Assembly: GCA_046331565.1 (NCBI GenBank)
Contig: JAXLQP010000002.1
Location: 1,674,001 to 1,738,000 of the forward strand
Source of the DNA: DASRDU01 sp046331565
Lineage (GTDB): Bacteria > Acidobacteriota > Blastocatellia > RBC074
Direction of reading: 5' to 3'
DNA length: 64,000 nucleotides
Part shown: piece after piece, positions 55,194-63,664 of the stretch
How positions within the stretch are numbered: the first letter of the stretch is position 1
Layout: every line of letters starts with the position of its first letter
Notes under the pieces: generated by a model
The model's database searches: none
The model's input: the letters and a program-made list of their open reading frames with translations, nothing else
Told to the model about the DNA's origin: nothing
Translations under genes and position numbers: made by a program

Positions 55194-55871
55194 TCAGAGA
55201 TGCTTTCGTTTCACGAAGCGGGCCAGTCCGAGCAGTCCCGTGCCGAGCAGGACCAGCGTGGCTGGTTCGGGAATTTCAGCGGCGCTGACGGCTGACGGGT
55301 TGGTGTAAATCAGCGCAGCGCGAATGTGAAGCGGCGCATCACCGGGATTATTGATCGGCGTGACCGGTTCGACGACCAGCGTGAAGGTGCCCGCCGTTGG
55401 TGAAATGAACGTCAGCGTGGTGGGCGAAGTCCAGTGCAACACGGTGGTCGAAGCGTTGGTCGTAATCAGTCCTGACAGTGTGGCGCTGAAAGTTTTCGGC
55501 GGTCCCGTGTCACCGGGCATAGTGAAATTGACGCCCAGCGTAAAGGCTGCGTTATTGAAGCTCACGCCTGAAGCGGTGCCGGGACTGGCCGTAAAGGTTC
55601 CCAGATAAACGATGCTGGAATTGGGGCCGTTTTCAGTCGGCCCGACCAGCGTGACGTTGAGCGCCGGGTTGGCTGACGAAAAGGTAATGGTGGTGCCGCC
55701 GCTCGTGATGCTGCTGCCGCTGGCGGTGCAGGCCGCGCATCCGGCAACACTGAAAGTTCCTGAAGTGGTGGCGACGAAAGTCACCGGATCGCCGAATGCT
55801 GCGATGGTGCAGATCAGCAACCCTGCCGCGCAGCACAGCGCGGAGGTGGTGAGTTCCCTGAGAGTTTGCAT
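55194..55871 (-). CDS. PEP-CTERM sorting domain protein
   Basis: 225 residues from the ATG at 55871, with GGAGG upstream. A signal peptide (LTTSALCCAAGLLICTIAAF) and a beta-rich middle rich in Thr, Gly and Ala follow. The C-terminus has the sorting tag EIPEPATLVLLGTGLLGLAR, with a basic tail. PEP-CTERM proteins are handled by an exosortase (EpsH) and usually end up in the exopolysaccharide layer. No exosortase gene is in this window. An intrinsic terminator follows. Confidence 0.92.
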   Translation of the reverse strand: MQTLRELTTSALCCAAGLLICTIAAFGDPVTFVATTSGTFSVAGCAACTASGSSITSGGTTITFSSANPALNVTLVGPTENGPNSSIVYLGTFTASPGTASGVSFNNAAFTLGVNFTMPGDTGPPKTFSATLSGLITTNASTTVLHWTSPTTLTFISPTAGTFTLVVEPVTPINNPGDAPLHIRAALIYTNPSAVSAAEIPEPATLVLLGTGLLGLARFVKRKHL

Positions 55872-56356
55872 ATTTACTTCCTCCTTCCGGCTGCGTCCTG
55901 AGATCCCAGAGGCGGTGAGGACAGTCACGCAGCACTGGCCCCGGCACAACCAGTGACTGGCGTCCGGGGTGAAACGCGGTTTTCCGGCGCAGGCGCCCTC
56001 AGGCTGTCAGTTCAGGCAGTCTGTCAGCGAGGAGACCGGGTCGGTTTGCATGCGGCTTTGTCTTTAACAGCGGGTTATGCCAATCAACAAAACCTCGGAT
56101 TTTGCGGTGGGGACTATCCTGCGTGGGTGAAGAACCAGGGTGAAGAAAAGCGGGAGTAGACTTTGATCAGTAGTGGACGGCGGAAAATATAGCCCACCTG
56201 AAATTAAGATACCAGCAGAAAATCAGGGCAGCAGGGGAATTAATCATGCCGTCCGGCGCGGCTTTGTACGCGGCGCAACAGGCTTTGTCTCAGGCCTGCT
56301 GCGCCTTTCAGGGCCAGTGGTTGACAAGACATTTTTCCAGGAGTAGAAGGGGCGCA
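55872..56356. other. Intergenic region without a recognised gene
   Basis: About 485 bp. Two short plus-strand frames cross it (55953-56159 and the start of the next entry's frame), but neither has family-like sequence or a good ribosome binding site. No hairpin is evident. Confidence 0.4.
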
Positions 56357-56747
56357 ATGCCGACCGGAAAGAATGCAGCGCCAGAGCTGAAAAACGCCGC
56401 CCGCACTGGTTATTCACCTGCCGGATGGTCGTCTGGTTCTGATGCCGTCGGCAGAAATCGCCGGGGAGACTGAAAAGATGTATGGAAACACGCGCTACAA
56501 TCTGGGCATCTCGCTGCTGAGCGAAACGCCGGGCGGAGAGGCGACGCAGATTGCCTTCTTCACTTCACCATCATCCTTTCAGCCGTTTCAGCCAGGCGAC
56601 AAATACGTTCATCAGCATGATCCGCCGCTGGTCTATGAAGTGCGCTACAGCGCGCACACGATCATCGAAAAGGACGGCGGGCTGGTGATGGCGACAGTCG
56701 TGTACGTGTCAGAAATCAGTGCCGACGTGTTCCCGTCAGAACTGTAG
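56357..56747 (+). pseudogene. Small hypothetical gene, probably interrupted by a one-base frameshift
   Basis: Two overlapping frames seem to make one gene. MPTGKNAAPELK starts at 56357, with AAGGGG 5 nt upstream. The second frame reads TPPALVIHLPDGRLVLMPSA and then a beta-rich part (NLGISLLSETPGGEATQIAF) ending at 56747. Removing one A from the A5 tract at 56390-56394 joins them into about 129 codons. Without repair, the downstream frame could start at 56478 (MYGNTRY, GGGGAG upstream, 89 residues). The function is unknown. Confidence 0.4.
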
Positions 56748-56784
56748 CCCGGCCTTTTATGGTCTTTCCGGGTTGAGTGTACAA

Positions 56785-56804
56785 CCGCTCCCTGACGGTC
56801 GCGG
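56785..56804. repeat. CCGCTCCCTGACGGTCGCGG motif
   Basis: A 20-bp G+C-rich motif that I recall as a widely dispersed intergenic sequence in several phyla. Only one copy is in the window. Confidence 0.35.
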
Positions 56805-56889
56805 CACCGCTGTTGCGCGTGAGTCGGTAGTTTCTGAACATTGCAATCAATCAGCATTCCTGAGATCAGCACAGAAAGGAGCCAGGCGC

Positions 56890-57291
56890 ATGGACAACCA
56901 GAGTGCAGGCGGGCAGCCCGTTCCGGCGGCGCAGTTGCTCAGAAAGCTGAATGCCGAATGGGTGGCGGCGCTCGTCAATCGTGACACCGACACGCTTGAC
57001 CGGCTGATGGATGAAGCGTGCGTTTTCACTGACGCACTGTCCGGCGACGACAAGGCGCAGTTCATTTCAGATGTGAAATCAGGCGATCTGGAAGTGGCTT
57101 CGCTCAAGCGGGAAAATGTCGAGATTCGCGTTTATGGCGCCACCGGAGTAATGACCGCGCTCGACACTGCCGACTGGCATTACAAGGGCCGACACCTGCA
57201 GGGTCATTACCGCACAATTCACGTCTATGCCGAACGTGACGGCGTCTGGCAGATTGTGGCCATTCAGTCGAGCCACATTGCTCTGAAATAG
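56890..57291 (+). CDS. NTF2-like (DUF4440/SnoaL) protein
   Basis: 133 residues from the ATG at 56890, with AAAGGAG about 10 nt upstream. LNAEWVAALVNRDTDTLDRL is followed by a cone-shaped NTF2-like domain: VTRDTDTL-like opening, SLKRENVEIRVYGATGVMTA and VYAERDGVWQIVAIQSSH. These proteins bind small ligands or act as isomerases or hydrolases. Nothing here identifies the ligand. A 40-bp inverted repeat begins directly after the stop. Confidence 0.85.
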   Translation: MDNQSAGGQPVPAAQLLRKLNAEWVAALVNRDTDTLDRLMDEACVFTDALSGDDKAQFISDVKSGDLEVASLKRENVEIRVYGATGVMTALDTADWHYKGRHLQGHYRTIHVYAERDGVWQIVAIQSSHIALK

Positions 57292-57406
57292 GGTCAATGC
57301 CTGTCCCTGGGTACGCACGCTTCCAGCGTGCGGTGTTTCCTGGAAACAACGGCTGCCCGCAACCCTGCACGCTGGAAGCGTGCGTACCCAGGGACAGGCA
57401 TTGACC
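57292..57406. repeat. 40-bp perfect inverted repeat
   Basis: Arms 57292-57331 and 57367-57406 are exact reverse complements with a 35-nt loop. The arm contains GGGTACGCACGCTTCCAGCG. A 26-bp part of the right arm recurs exactly at 59558-59583. It lies between the DUF4440 and sirtuin genes. Confidence 0.92.
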
Positions 57407-57451
57407 GAGGCAGTCGCAGAATCAGACCGGATTCTTTTCGGAAAAGAAACC

Positions 57452-58210
57452 ATGAACTTTGCAGAAGCCGCAGCACAGATTGCGAAATCACGGCGCATTG
57501 TCGGTTTTACCGGCGCGGGCATTTCGACCGAATCCGGCATTCCCGACTTTCGCAGCCCGAACGGCGTGTGGGCCACCAACCGCATGATCGAATATCAGGA
57601 GTTTGTTTCGAGCCGCGCCGGACGCATCGAATACTGGCGGCAGAAGGCGCTGAGCTGGCCTGCGATGCGCAATGCCCGGCCCAATGCCGGACACCTGGCT
57701 TTCGTCGAACTTGAACGGCGCGGACAACTGCTCGCGCTCATCACACAGAACATTGACGGCCTGCACCAGCGCGCCGGGCAGCGGCCTGAAAACGTGATCG
57801 AACTGCACGGCACTTCAGCCTCAGCCGTCTGCCTGACCTGCGGTGATCGCCTTCCGATTGACGAAGCCCTGGCCCGGCTGGCAGCGGGCGACCCCGCGCC
57901 GAACTGCGAAAAGTGCGGCGGTTATCTGAAGCCCGCCACCATTTCATTCGGTCAGGCAATGCCCGAACACGAAATGCGGCGGGCGGCTGAAGCCTGTTAT
58001 GACTGCGAAATTTTCATCGCTGCCGGTTCATCGCTGGTCGTTCATCCGGCGGCTTCATTGCCCATCCTGGCCAGACGCAACGGCGCCAGGCTGATTATCA
58101 TCAACCGCACGCCGACGCCGCTTGATGAAATCGCTGATCTGGTCATCAGCGATGAGATCGGTCAGGCTCTGCCGCAGTTGATCGGAATGAATCCTCAGCC
58201 GGTCTGCTGA
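57452..58210 (+). CDS. Sirtuin NAD-dependent protein deacylase (Sir2)
   Basis: 252 residues from the ATG at 57452 (MNFAEAAAQ). A GTG at 57380 would place the start inside the inverted repeat and is unlikely. Motifs: GFTGAGIS (Gly21-Gly23), PDFRSPNGVW, TQNIDGLH, the catalytic His119 in ELHGT, and the zinc pairs CLTC and CEKC. SSLVVHPAA forms part of the NAD site. The enzyme removes acyl groups from lysine using NAD+. Confidence 0.95.
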   Translation: MNFAEAAAQIAKSRRIVGFTGAGISTESGIPDFRSPNGVWATNRMIEYQEFVSSRAGRIEYWRQKALSWPAMRNARPNAGHLAFVELERRGQLLALITQNIDGLHQRAGQRPENVIELHGTSASAVCLTCGDRLPIDEALARLAAGDPAPNCEKCGGYLKPATISFGQAMPEHEMRRAAEACYDCEIFIAAGSSLVVHPAASLPILARRNGARLIIINRTPTPLDEIADLVISDEIGQALPQLIGMNPQPVC

Positions 58211-58505
58211 TTTCTCCGCTGGTTCCAGACCTGCCCGGCAATTGTCCTCAGTGCTGGGAAATATCACTCTGAAAATTCCATAGCTGCCCGGCGAGAATGC
58301 GAAAAGATTCCCGCTTCAGGCGGGTCTGCGGTCTGGAACATAAGTTGCCGACAAAGCATTCGGGCATTCGGCCTCACTTGTGAAAGGGTGCCGAGTTTTG
58401 TCTTTTTCCCGTTCCGGCTGGGTCAATCACAGAGTCTGGATGCCTGCCCCCCTGAGTGTCTCTGTTTTTCTGTCTGTTCGTCGAAAACTTTCAAGGAGGA
58501 ACTTT

Positions 58506-59405
58506 ATGATTCATACCCCTGTTTCGATTTCCCGCCACGCTGCTGCGATGCGTTATCTGCTCGGCACCGTATCACTGATGATCTTTCTTTTTGGCATCGC
58601 GCCAGCGCAGGGTCTGAACTGGGAAGGCCAGACCGGAGCTTTCATCACCCCGTTTGCTTATAACAGCCAGTCACCCAACAACGGCATCGGCCACCCGCAG
58701 ATTGCTTTTCATTATCTGAACGCGGGCAGCGTGATTGGCAATGACTTTCAGGCTTCGATTACGGTCGGAGTGATGGGTCGCGCCGAGTTCGGCTATACGC
58801 GAGCCTTTGTCTCAGCAGGCAAAACCCCGGTGCTGAGCGGCCTCTTTGACAGCGGCTTCAATACGGTTCACGGCAAGGTCAATTTTGTGCCTGAAAATGC
58901 CGCCAAAACAAAATGGGTTCCGGCCATCAGCGCCGGTTTCGTCGTTCGTTCGCAGGTGCGCCGCGTGGGCGGCATGCTTAACAGCAAGGACACCACGAAT
59001 GGTGATTTTTATGTGGTCGGCACCAAAACCGTGACGCAGGTCAAGGGATTGCCCTTTGTGTTGAACTTCGGCGTCAAGGGAACGAACGCTTCGATTATGG
59101 GTCTGGCTGGCAACGCGCCCGACTGGCAGGCTCGCGCTTTTGGCGCAGCCGCTTTCGTCGTCAAAGGGCCGGGCAAGAGCCAGTTGATTTTCGGTTCGGA
59201 ATTCGCGCAGCAGCCGCGTTACATCAAGGATCTGCCGGGTGCGACAGTGCCGACGACGCTGACCTACTTCGTGCGCATCGTGCCGATGCCTGAAAAGCCG
59301 TTCAATCTTGATTTCGGCGTCGCGCAGGCTGCCGGAAAGATCGCTCCCGGCGTGGACGTGAAAGCGCGCGCGCAGTTTGCAATGGGCGTTTCGTATCGCT
59401 TTTAG
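58506..59405 (+). CDS. Outer-membrane-like beta-barrel protein (DUF3034-like)
   Basis: 299 residues from the ATG at 58506, with AAGGAGG upstream. A signal peptide (LGTVSLMIFLFGIAPAQG) is followed by beta-strand-rich sequence (VIGNDFQASITVGVMGRAEF) ending in a Phe-terminated strand (FAMGVSYRF), as in outer-membrane proteins. The opening LNWEGQTGAFITPFAY resembles DUF3034, a loose match from memory. No function is known. The 58211-58505 spacer holds only its ribosome binding site. Confidence 0.75.
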   Translation: MIHTPVSISRHAAAMRYLLGTVSLMIFLFGIAPAQGLNWEGQTGAFITPFAYNSQSPNNGIGHPQIAFHYLNAGSVIGNDFQASITVGVMGRAEFGYTRAFVSAGKTPVLSGLFDSGFNTVHGKVNFVPENAAKTKWVPAISAGFVVRSQVRRVGGMLNSKDTTNGDFYVVGTKTVTQVKGLPFVLNFGVKGTNASIMGLAGNAPDWQARAFGAAAFVVKGPGKSQLIFGSEFAQQPRYIKDLPGATVPTTLTYFVRIVPMPEKPFNLDFGVAQAAGKIAPGVDVKARAQFAMGVSYRF

Positions 59406-59440
59406 TCTGATGAACTGATTTATCAGCGTGTTTCAGACTT

Positions 59441-59487
59441 CGGGCCGCAGCAGAGTGCAGACTTTGCTGCGGCCCGCTGTTTTTATG
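59441..59487 (+). terminator. Intrinsic terminator after the beta-barrel gene
   Basis: CGGGCCGCAGCA (59441-59452) pairs perfectly with TGCTGCGGCCCG (59465-59476), followed by CTGTTTTTATG. It lies 35 bp after the stop at 59405. Confidence 0.88.
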
Positions 59488-59506
59488 CCTGCTCTTCCGC
59501 CTCTGC

Positions 59507-59585
59507 GACCTGGGTACGCTGCTGTCTTGCGCGTAAACAACAACTACCCGCTGCACAGCACGCTGGAAGCGTGCGTACCCAGGTC
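59507..59585. repeat. Second copy of the GCGTACCCAGG inverted repeat family
   Basis: 13-bp perfect arms (59507-59519, 59573-59585). The right part, 59558-59583, is identical over 26 bp to the 57367-57392 arm. The left arm has diverged. Confidence 0.85.
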
Positions 59586-59654
59586 AATGATTTGTCCCTC
59601 TGCCGTCTGAGTTCAGCTTTTCAAAAAGCAGCCTTCGTCCTATGCTGCGAAATC

Positions 59655-59716
59655 CAGATCGGATTTCAATCGCGCAACACAGATTGTTTTCGTATACCGA
59701 TCTGAAATCCGATCTG
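59655..59716. repeat. CAGATCGGATTTCA inverted repeat
   Basis: 14-bp perfect arms (59655-59668 and 59703-59716). A related GATCTGAAATTCGATCTG-like sequence occurs at about 19588-19606. It lies in the 354-bp spacer before the second M1 gene. Confidence 0.75.
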
Positions 59717-59759
59717 ATTCTGAGGCTTCATCCACCATCTGACCTGACGGAGGCATGCA

Positions 59760-61373
59760 GTGACACGACCTGATTTGCGGCGCACGTTCGCCCGGCTTTT
59801 CTGCCTGCTGCTCGCGCTTGTGTGCAGCGCCAGTGCTGCGCCGACCTTTGACGATTACCCGCGCCAGGCGGCTCTCAACGCGATTCATTACCGCCTGCAC
59901 CTGACGCTGACTGAAAACAGTGAGGAGATTCAGGCCGCGACTGAAATTCTGTTTGAATTCAACCGCGACGGAGTGCGCGAAATCGCGCTCGACCTGGACG
60001 GCCTGACGGTTGATCAGACGACTGAAGCCGGGCGCGAAGCGAAATTCACGCACCGCAGCGGAAAGCTCACCATCGCGCTTGCGGGCAGTTACAAAAGCGG
60101 TGATCGCTGTCTGATCGGCGTCAAATATCACGGGCGTCCGACTGACGGGCTGATCATTCGCAAAAACAAGTTTGGTGATTACGCGATTTTTGCCGATAAC
60201 TGGCCGAACCGCGCTCATTACTGGTTTCCCTCGATTGATCATCCTTATGACAAGGCGACGGCTGAATTTCTGGTGACGGCTCCGGCGCGTTTCGATGTGG
60301 TGGCGAATGGCCGTCTGATTGAAACGCGCAGCCTGCAAAACGGCGCGAAGCTGACGCACTGGAGCGAAAGCGTGCCGATTCCGGTTTATTGCATGGTCGT
60401 CGGCGCAACCGATTTTGCGGTGGTCAGCCTGGGCGAAGCGAAAACGCCGGGCGATGAATTTCAGGTCTCGGCATGGCTCTTTCCGAAAGATCGCGTGGCA
60501 GGTAAAGATTACGGGCGCGCGGTGCAGATGGTGGAATTTTACAGCGACCTGGTTGGCCCTTATGCTTATGAAAAGCTCGCGCTGGTGCAATCATCCACGC
60601 GCTTTGGCGGGATGGAAAATTCAAGCAGCATCTTTTTCGGTGAAAACGCTTTTGGCGAAGGCACGGTCGCGCACGAAATCGCGCACCAGTGGTTTGGTGA
60701 TTCGGTAACTGAAAGCGACTGGCACCACCTGTGGCTGAGCGAAGGCTTTGCCACTTACTTCGGCCACCTGTTTTTTGAGCGCGCCGACGGGCGCGACAAA
60801 TTCATCAAACTGATGCTGGCCGACAAGGAATCTTATGTGCAGGCTTACGGCAAAGACCCGCGCCCGATTTATGATCCGGCCATTACTGATCTTTTCCGGC
60901 TGCTCAATGCGAACAACTATCAGAAAGGCGGCTGGGTGCTGCATATGCTGCGGCACGTGATGGGCGATGAAAAATTCTTCGCGGGCATTCGTGATTATTA
61001 CCGCACTTACCGCGACCGCAACGCGCTGACTGACGATTTGCGCAAAGTCATGGAGTTTCATTACGGTCAGCCGCTCGACTGGTTTTTCAGGCAATGGATT
61101 TATGAGCCGGGCTGGCCGGTTTACGATGCTGTCTGGAAGTGGGATGAAAGCGCGAAGGAGTTGCGGCTGAGAGTCGCGCAGAAGCAAAGCCCGACCATCT
61201 TTCGCATGCCGCTCGATGTTGAAATCAGCACCGGCAACCGGTCGCAGCGCGAGGTCATTCAGGTCAGCGAGCGCGAACAGACTTTTACTTTCAAGCTGAC
61301 CGCGAAACCTCACAGCGTCACGCTCGACCCTGACGAATGGGTGCTGAAAACTCTCACGCTGCGCAGCGAATAA
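59760..61373 (+). CDS. M1 family metallopeptidase, secreted
   Basis: 537 residues from a GTG with GGAGG 7 nt upstream. A signal peptide (LFCLLLALVCSASAAPT) is followed by the M1 saddle domain, GGMENSS, and the zinc site HEIAH (His305, Glu306, His309) with distal Glu328 in LSEGF. A beta-sandwich closes the protein, and no C-terminal helical domain is present. It is shorter than the lipoprotein M1 at 53072 and belongs to the aminopeptidase N-like group. Confidence 0.95.
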   Translation: MTRPDLRRTFARLFCLLLALVCSASAAPTFDDYPRQAALNAIHYRLHLTLTENSEEIQAATEILFEFNRDGVREIALDLDGLTVDQTTEAGREAKFTHRSGKLTIALAGSYKSGDRCLIGVKYHGRPTDGLIIRKNKFGDYAIFADNWPNRAHYWFPSIDHPYDKATAEFLVTAPARFDVVANGRLIETRSLQNGAKLTHWSESVPIPVYCMVVGATDFAVVSLGEAKTPGDEFQVSAWLFPKDRVAGKDYGRAVQMVEFYSDLVGPYAYEKLALVQSSTRFGGMENSSSIFFGENAFGEGTVAHEIAHQWFGDSVTESDWHHLWLSEGFATYFGHLFFERADGRDKFIKLMLADKESYVQAYGKDPRPIYDPAITDLFRLLNANNYQKGGWVLHMLRHVMGDEKFFAGIRDYYRTYRDRNALTDDLRKVMEFHYGQPLDWFFRQWIYEPGWPVYDAVWKWDESAKELRLRVAQKQSPTIFRMPLDVEISTGNRSQREVIQVSEREQTFTFKLTAKPHSVTLDPDEWVLKTLTLRSE

Positions 61374-61412
61374 TTCAGCTGAAGAAAGCCACAGCGCAAC
61401 TGTGGCAATTGA

Positions 61413-62636
61413 TTATTCGTAACGCAGCGCCTCAATCGGATCAAGGCCAGCCGCTTTGCGCGCCGGGAAGAATCCGAAGATGATGCCGACGGCGGCTGAA
61501 AAGATCACTGATCCCAGAATGGCCGCCGGAGAAATCAGCGTCGGCCAGCCGAGCATTTTCGGAATCAGCACTGAAATCGCCACGCCAAGCAGAATGCCGA
61601 TCAACCCGCCCGCCACGCTCAGCACGATGGATTCAATCAGAAACTGCGTCTGCACGACCGACGAACGCGCGCCGATGGCCATTCTGATGCCGATTTCGCG
61701 GGTGCGTTCGGTGACGCTGACGAGCATGATGTTCATAATGCCGATGCCGCCCACGAGCAGCGAGACTCCGGCAATGCTGCCGAGCAGCATGGTCATAATG
61801 CGATTGGTTTCATCCGCCGCTTCGGCCACGTCAGTCATGTTGCGCACGGTGAAATCATTCTCCTGACCCGGCCCGAGTTTGTGCCGTTGCCGCAGCAGGT
61901 CAGTAATCTGCTGTTCGGCCAGTTTGGTCGCTTCGGGTGAAATGGCCGAAGCATTGGCGAATTGCACGTAAGTAATCGCCAGCAGCTTTTTCTGCACGGT
62001 CGTGTAAGGCGCCATCACCAGATCATCCTGATCGCGGCCCTGCTGATCCTGGCCGCGCGGAGCCAGCACACCCACCACGCGAAAAGGCAGTTCGCGGATT
62101 CTGAGCATCTGCCCGACCGGATCCATTCCGGCAAACAAATTATCCGCGATGGTCTTGCCGATCACTGCCACGCGGGCAGCAGTGCGCACATCGGCTTCAG
62201 TGAAAAACTGGCCGCTTTCAACTCTCCATTTGCGAATCTCAGGGAACTGTTCGTTGACGCCCTGCACCTGGGTATTCCAGTTCTGATTGCCGAAAACGAT
62301 CTGTGAACGCGCCGAAACGGAAGGGCTGGCCATGGCCACGCTGGGCACTTCGCGTCTGATGGCTTCAATGTCTTCGACGGTCAGCGTATTGGTGCCGGAC
62401 TGATCAGTGCCGCTGCGCACGCCGCCGACATTCTGTGAACCGGCGCGAATGAACAGCAGATTGGTGCCGACGCTGGCAATCTGGCTTTGCACCGAAGCCT
62501 GCGCGCCCTGCCCGATGCTGACCATCGCAATCACCGAAGCCACGCCGATGATGACGCCCAGCATCGTCAGAGCCGAGCGCATCTTGTTGCGCGCCAGCGC
62601 CCTGAAAGCCACTCTGAAAATAACCAGCAGATTCAT
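61413..62636 (-). CDS. ABC transporter permease of the MacB/FtsX type
   Basis: 407 residues from the ATG at 62636, with GAGG 6 nt upstream. One membrane helix (ALTMLGVIIGVASVIAMVSI) precedes a large periplasmic MacB_PCD domain. Three C-terminal helices (FtsX) end the protein: GGIGIMNIMLVSVTERTREI, then VGIIFGFFPARKAAGLDPIE. It works with the ATPase and the adaptor encoded upstream (in that order on the minus strand). It probably exports peptides, lipoproteins or drugs. Confidence 0.93.
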   Translation of the reverse strand: MNLLVIFRVAFRALARNKMRSALTMLGVIIGVASVIAMVSIGQGAQASVQSQIASVGTNLLFIRAGSQNVGGVRSGTDQSGTNTLTVEDIEAIRREVPSVAMASPSVSARSQIVFGNQNWNTQVQGVNEQFPEIRKWRVESGQFFTEADVRTAARVAVIGKTIADNLFAGMDPVGQMLRIRELPFRVVGVLAPRGQDQQGRDQDDLVMAPYTTVQKKLLAITYVQFANASAISPEATKLAEQQITDLLRQRHKLGPGQENDFTVRNMTDVAEAADETNRIMTMLLGSIAGVSLLVGGIGIMNIMLVSVTERTREIGIRMAIGARSSVVQTQFLIESIVLSVAGGLIGILLGVAISVLIPKMLGWPTLISPAAILGSVIFSAAVGIIFGFFPARKAAGLDPIEALRYE

Positions 62637-62807
62637 CTCACACCTCAACTCAGCCCTGCTGTCCGACGAGCTGACAACCGGTAGTATCTGCACAAACCCG
62701 GACGGCGACTGCTTCCTTGCTGACGCAACGATTTTGTACAGTTCCTCTGGCTGGCAGTTTGTCTGACATGCACAAAAATCTTTTCTTTTACGCCGCGCAT
62801 TCGGCCA

Positions 62808-63605
62808 TCAGTCCTCAATTTCATCCTGAGGCAGCGGCATGTGCTTCAGTTCTTCAGCCGCATCGCGCGGTTTGTCAATGCGATAATCCTGTCTGATTTT
62901 GCCGTCCCTGAAGACAATGACGCGATTGGTATATTCGGCAATGTCGTGTTCGTGCGTCACCAGCACAATCGTAATGCCGTGTTCGCGGTTGAGCCGCTGA
63001 AAGATTTCCATCACCTCAACCGATGTGCGCGAATCAAGATTGCCGGTCGGTTCGTCAGCCAGAATCAGCGCCGGTTCATTGACCAGCGAACGCGCAATCG
63101 CCACGCGCTGCTGCTGGCCGCCTGAAAGCTGATTCGGATGATTCTGCTCACGCCCGACGAGACCGACGGCAGCGAGCGCCTTCATGGCGCGATTGTGCCG
63201 TTCAGCCGTGCTGACATTGGCATAGAGCATCGGCAGTTCGACGTTTTCAAGCGCCGAAGTCCGCGACAGCAGGTTGAAGCCCTGAAAAACAAAGCCCAGT
63301 TTGCGATTGCGAATGTCGGCGCGCTCGTCCTTTGACAGTTCCGAGACATCCTGACCGTCAAGGATGTAAGTGCCGCGCGTCGGGCGATCAAGACAACCGA
63401 TGATATTCATCATCGTTGATTTGCCGGAACCCGAAGTTCCCATAATGGCCACGAACTCGCCGTGATTGATCGTCAGCGACACGCCGCGCAGCGCATGCAC
63501 TTCCACATCACCTGTTTTGTAAATTTTATGCAGGTGATCGAGCACAATCAGCGGGCGCGCGCCGTTCTGCGACACACTCTGCTCACCGATCACAGCGGTT
63601 TGCAT
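62808..63605 (-). CDS. ABC transporter ATP-binding protein (MacB/LolD type)
   Basis: 265 residues from the ATG at 63605, with GGAGAG 9 nt upstream. Earlier in-frame starts (63632, 63638, a TTG at 63650) are possible. Walker A GTSGSGKST, Q-loop FVFQGF, signature LSGGQQQRVAIA, Walker B LILADEPTG and switch His (VTHEHD) are all present. It powers the FtsX-type permease. The partial adaptor gene ends 59 bp upstream. Confidence 0.95.
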   Translation of the reverse strand: MQTAVIGEQSVSQNGARPLIVLDHLHKIYKTGDVEVHALRGVSLTINHGEFVAIMGTSGSGKSTMMNIIGCLDRPTRGTYILDGQDVSELSKDERADIRNRKLGFVFQGFNLLSRTSALENVELPMLYANVSTAERHNRAMKALAAVGLVGREQNHPNQLSGGQQQRVAIARSLVNEPALILADEPTGNLDSRTSVEVMEIFQRLNREHGITIVLVTHEHDIAEYTNRVIVFRDGKIRQDYRIDKPRDAAEELKHMPLPQDEIED

Positions 63606-63664
63606 TTCTTCAATCTCTCCTGCCGGATTCATGTTCATCAGCCTTTGCAAACTGCGCCTGTTTG

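Noticed and set aside
57380..57451. GTG start for the sirtuin
   Set aside because: It would begin inside the 40-bp inverted repeat. The ATG at 57452 gives the normal family N-terminus.
59640..60590. 316-residue minus-strand frame opposite the second M1 peptidase
   Set aside because: It is antisense to a gene with a full zinc site, and its composition is that of a shadow frame.
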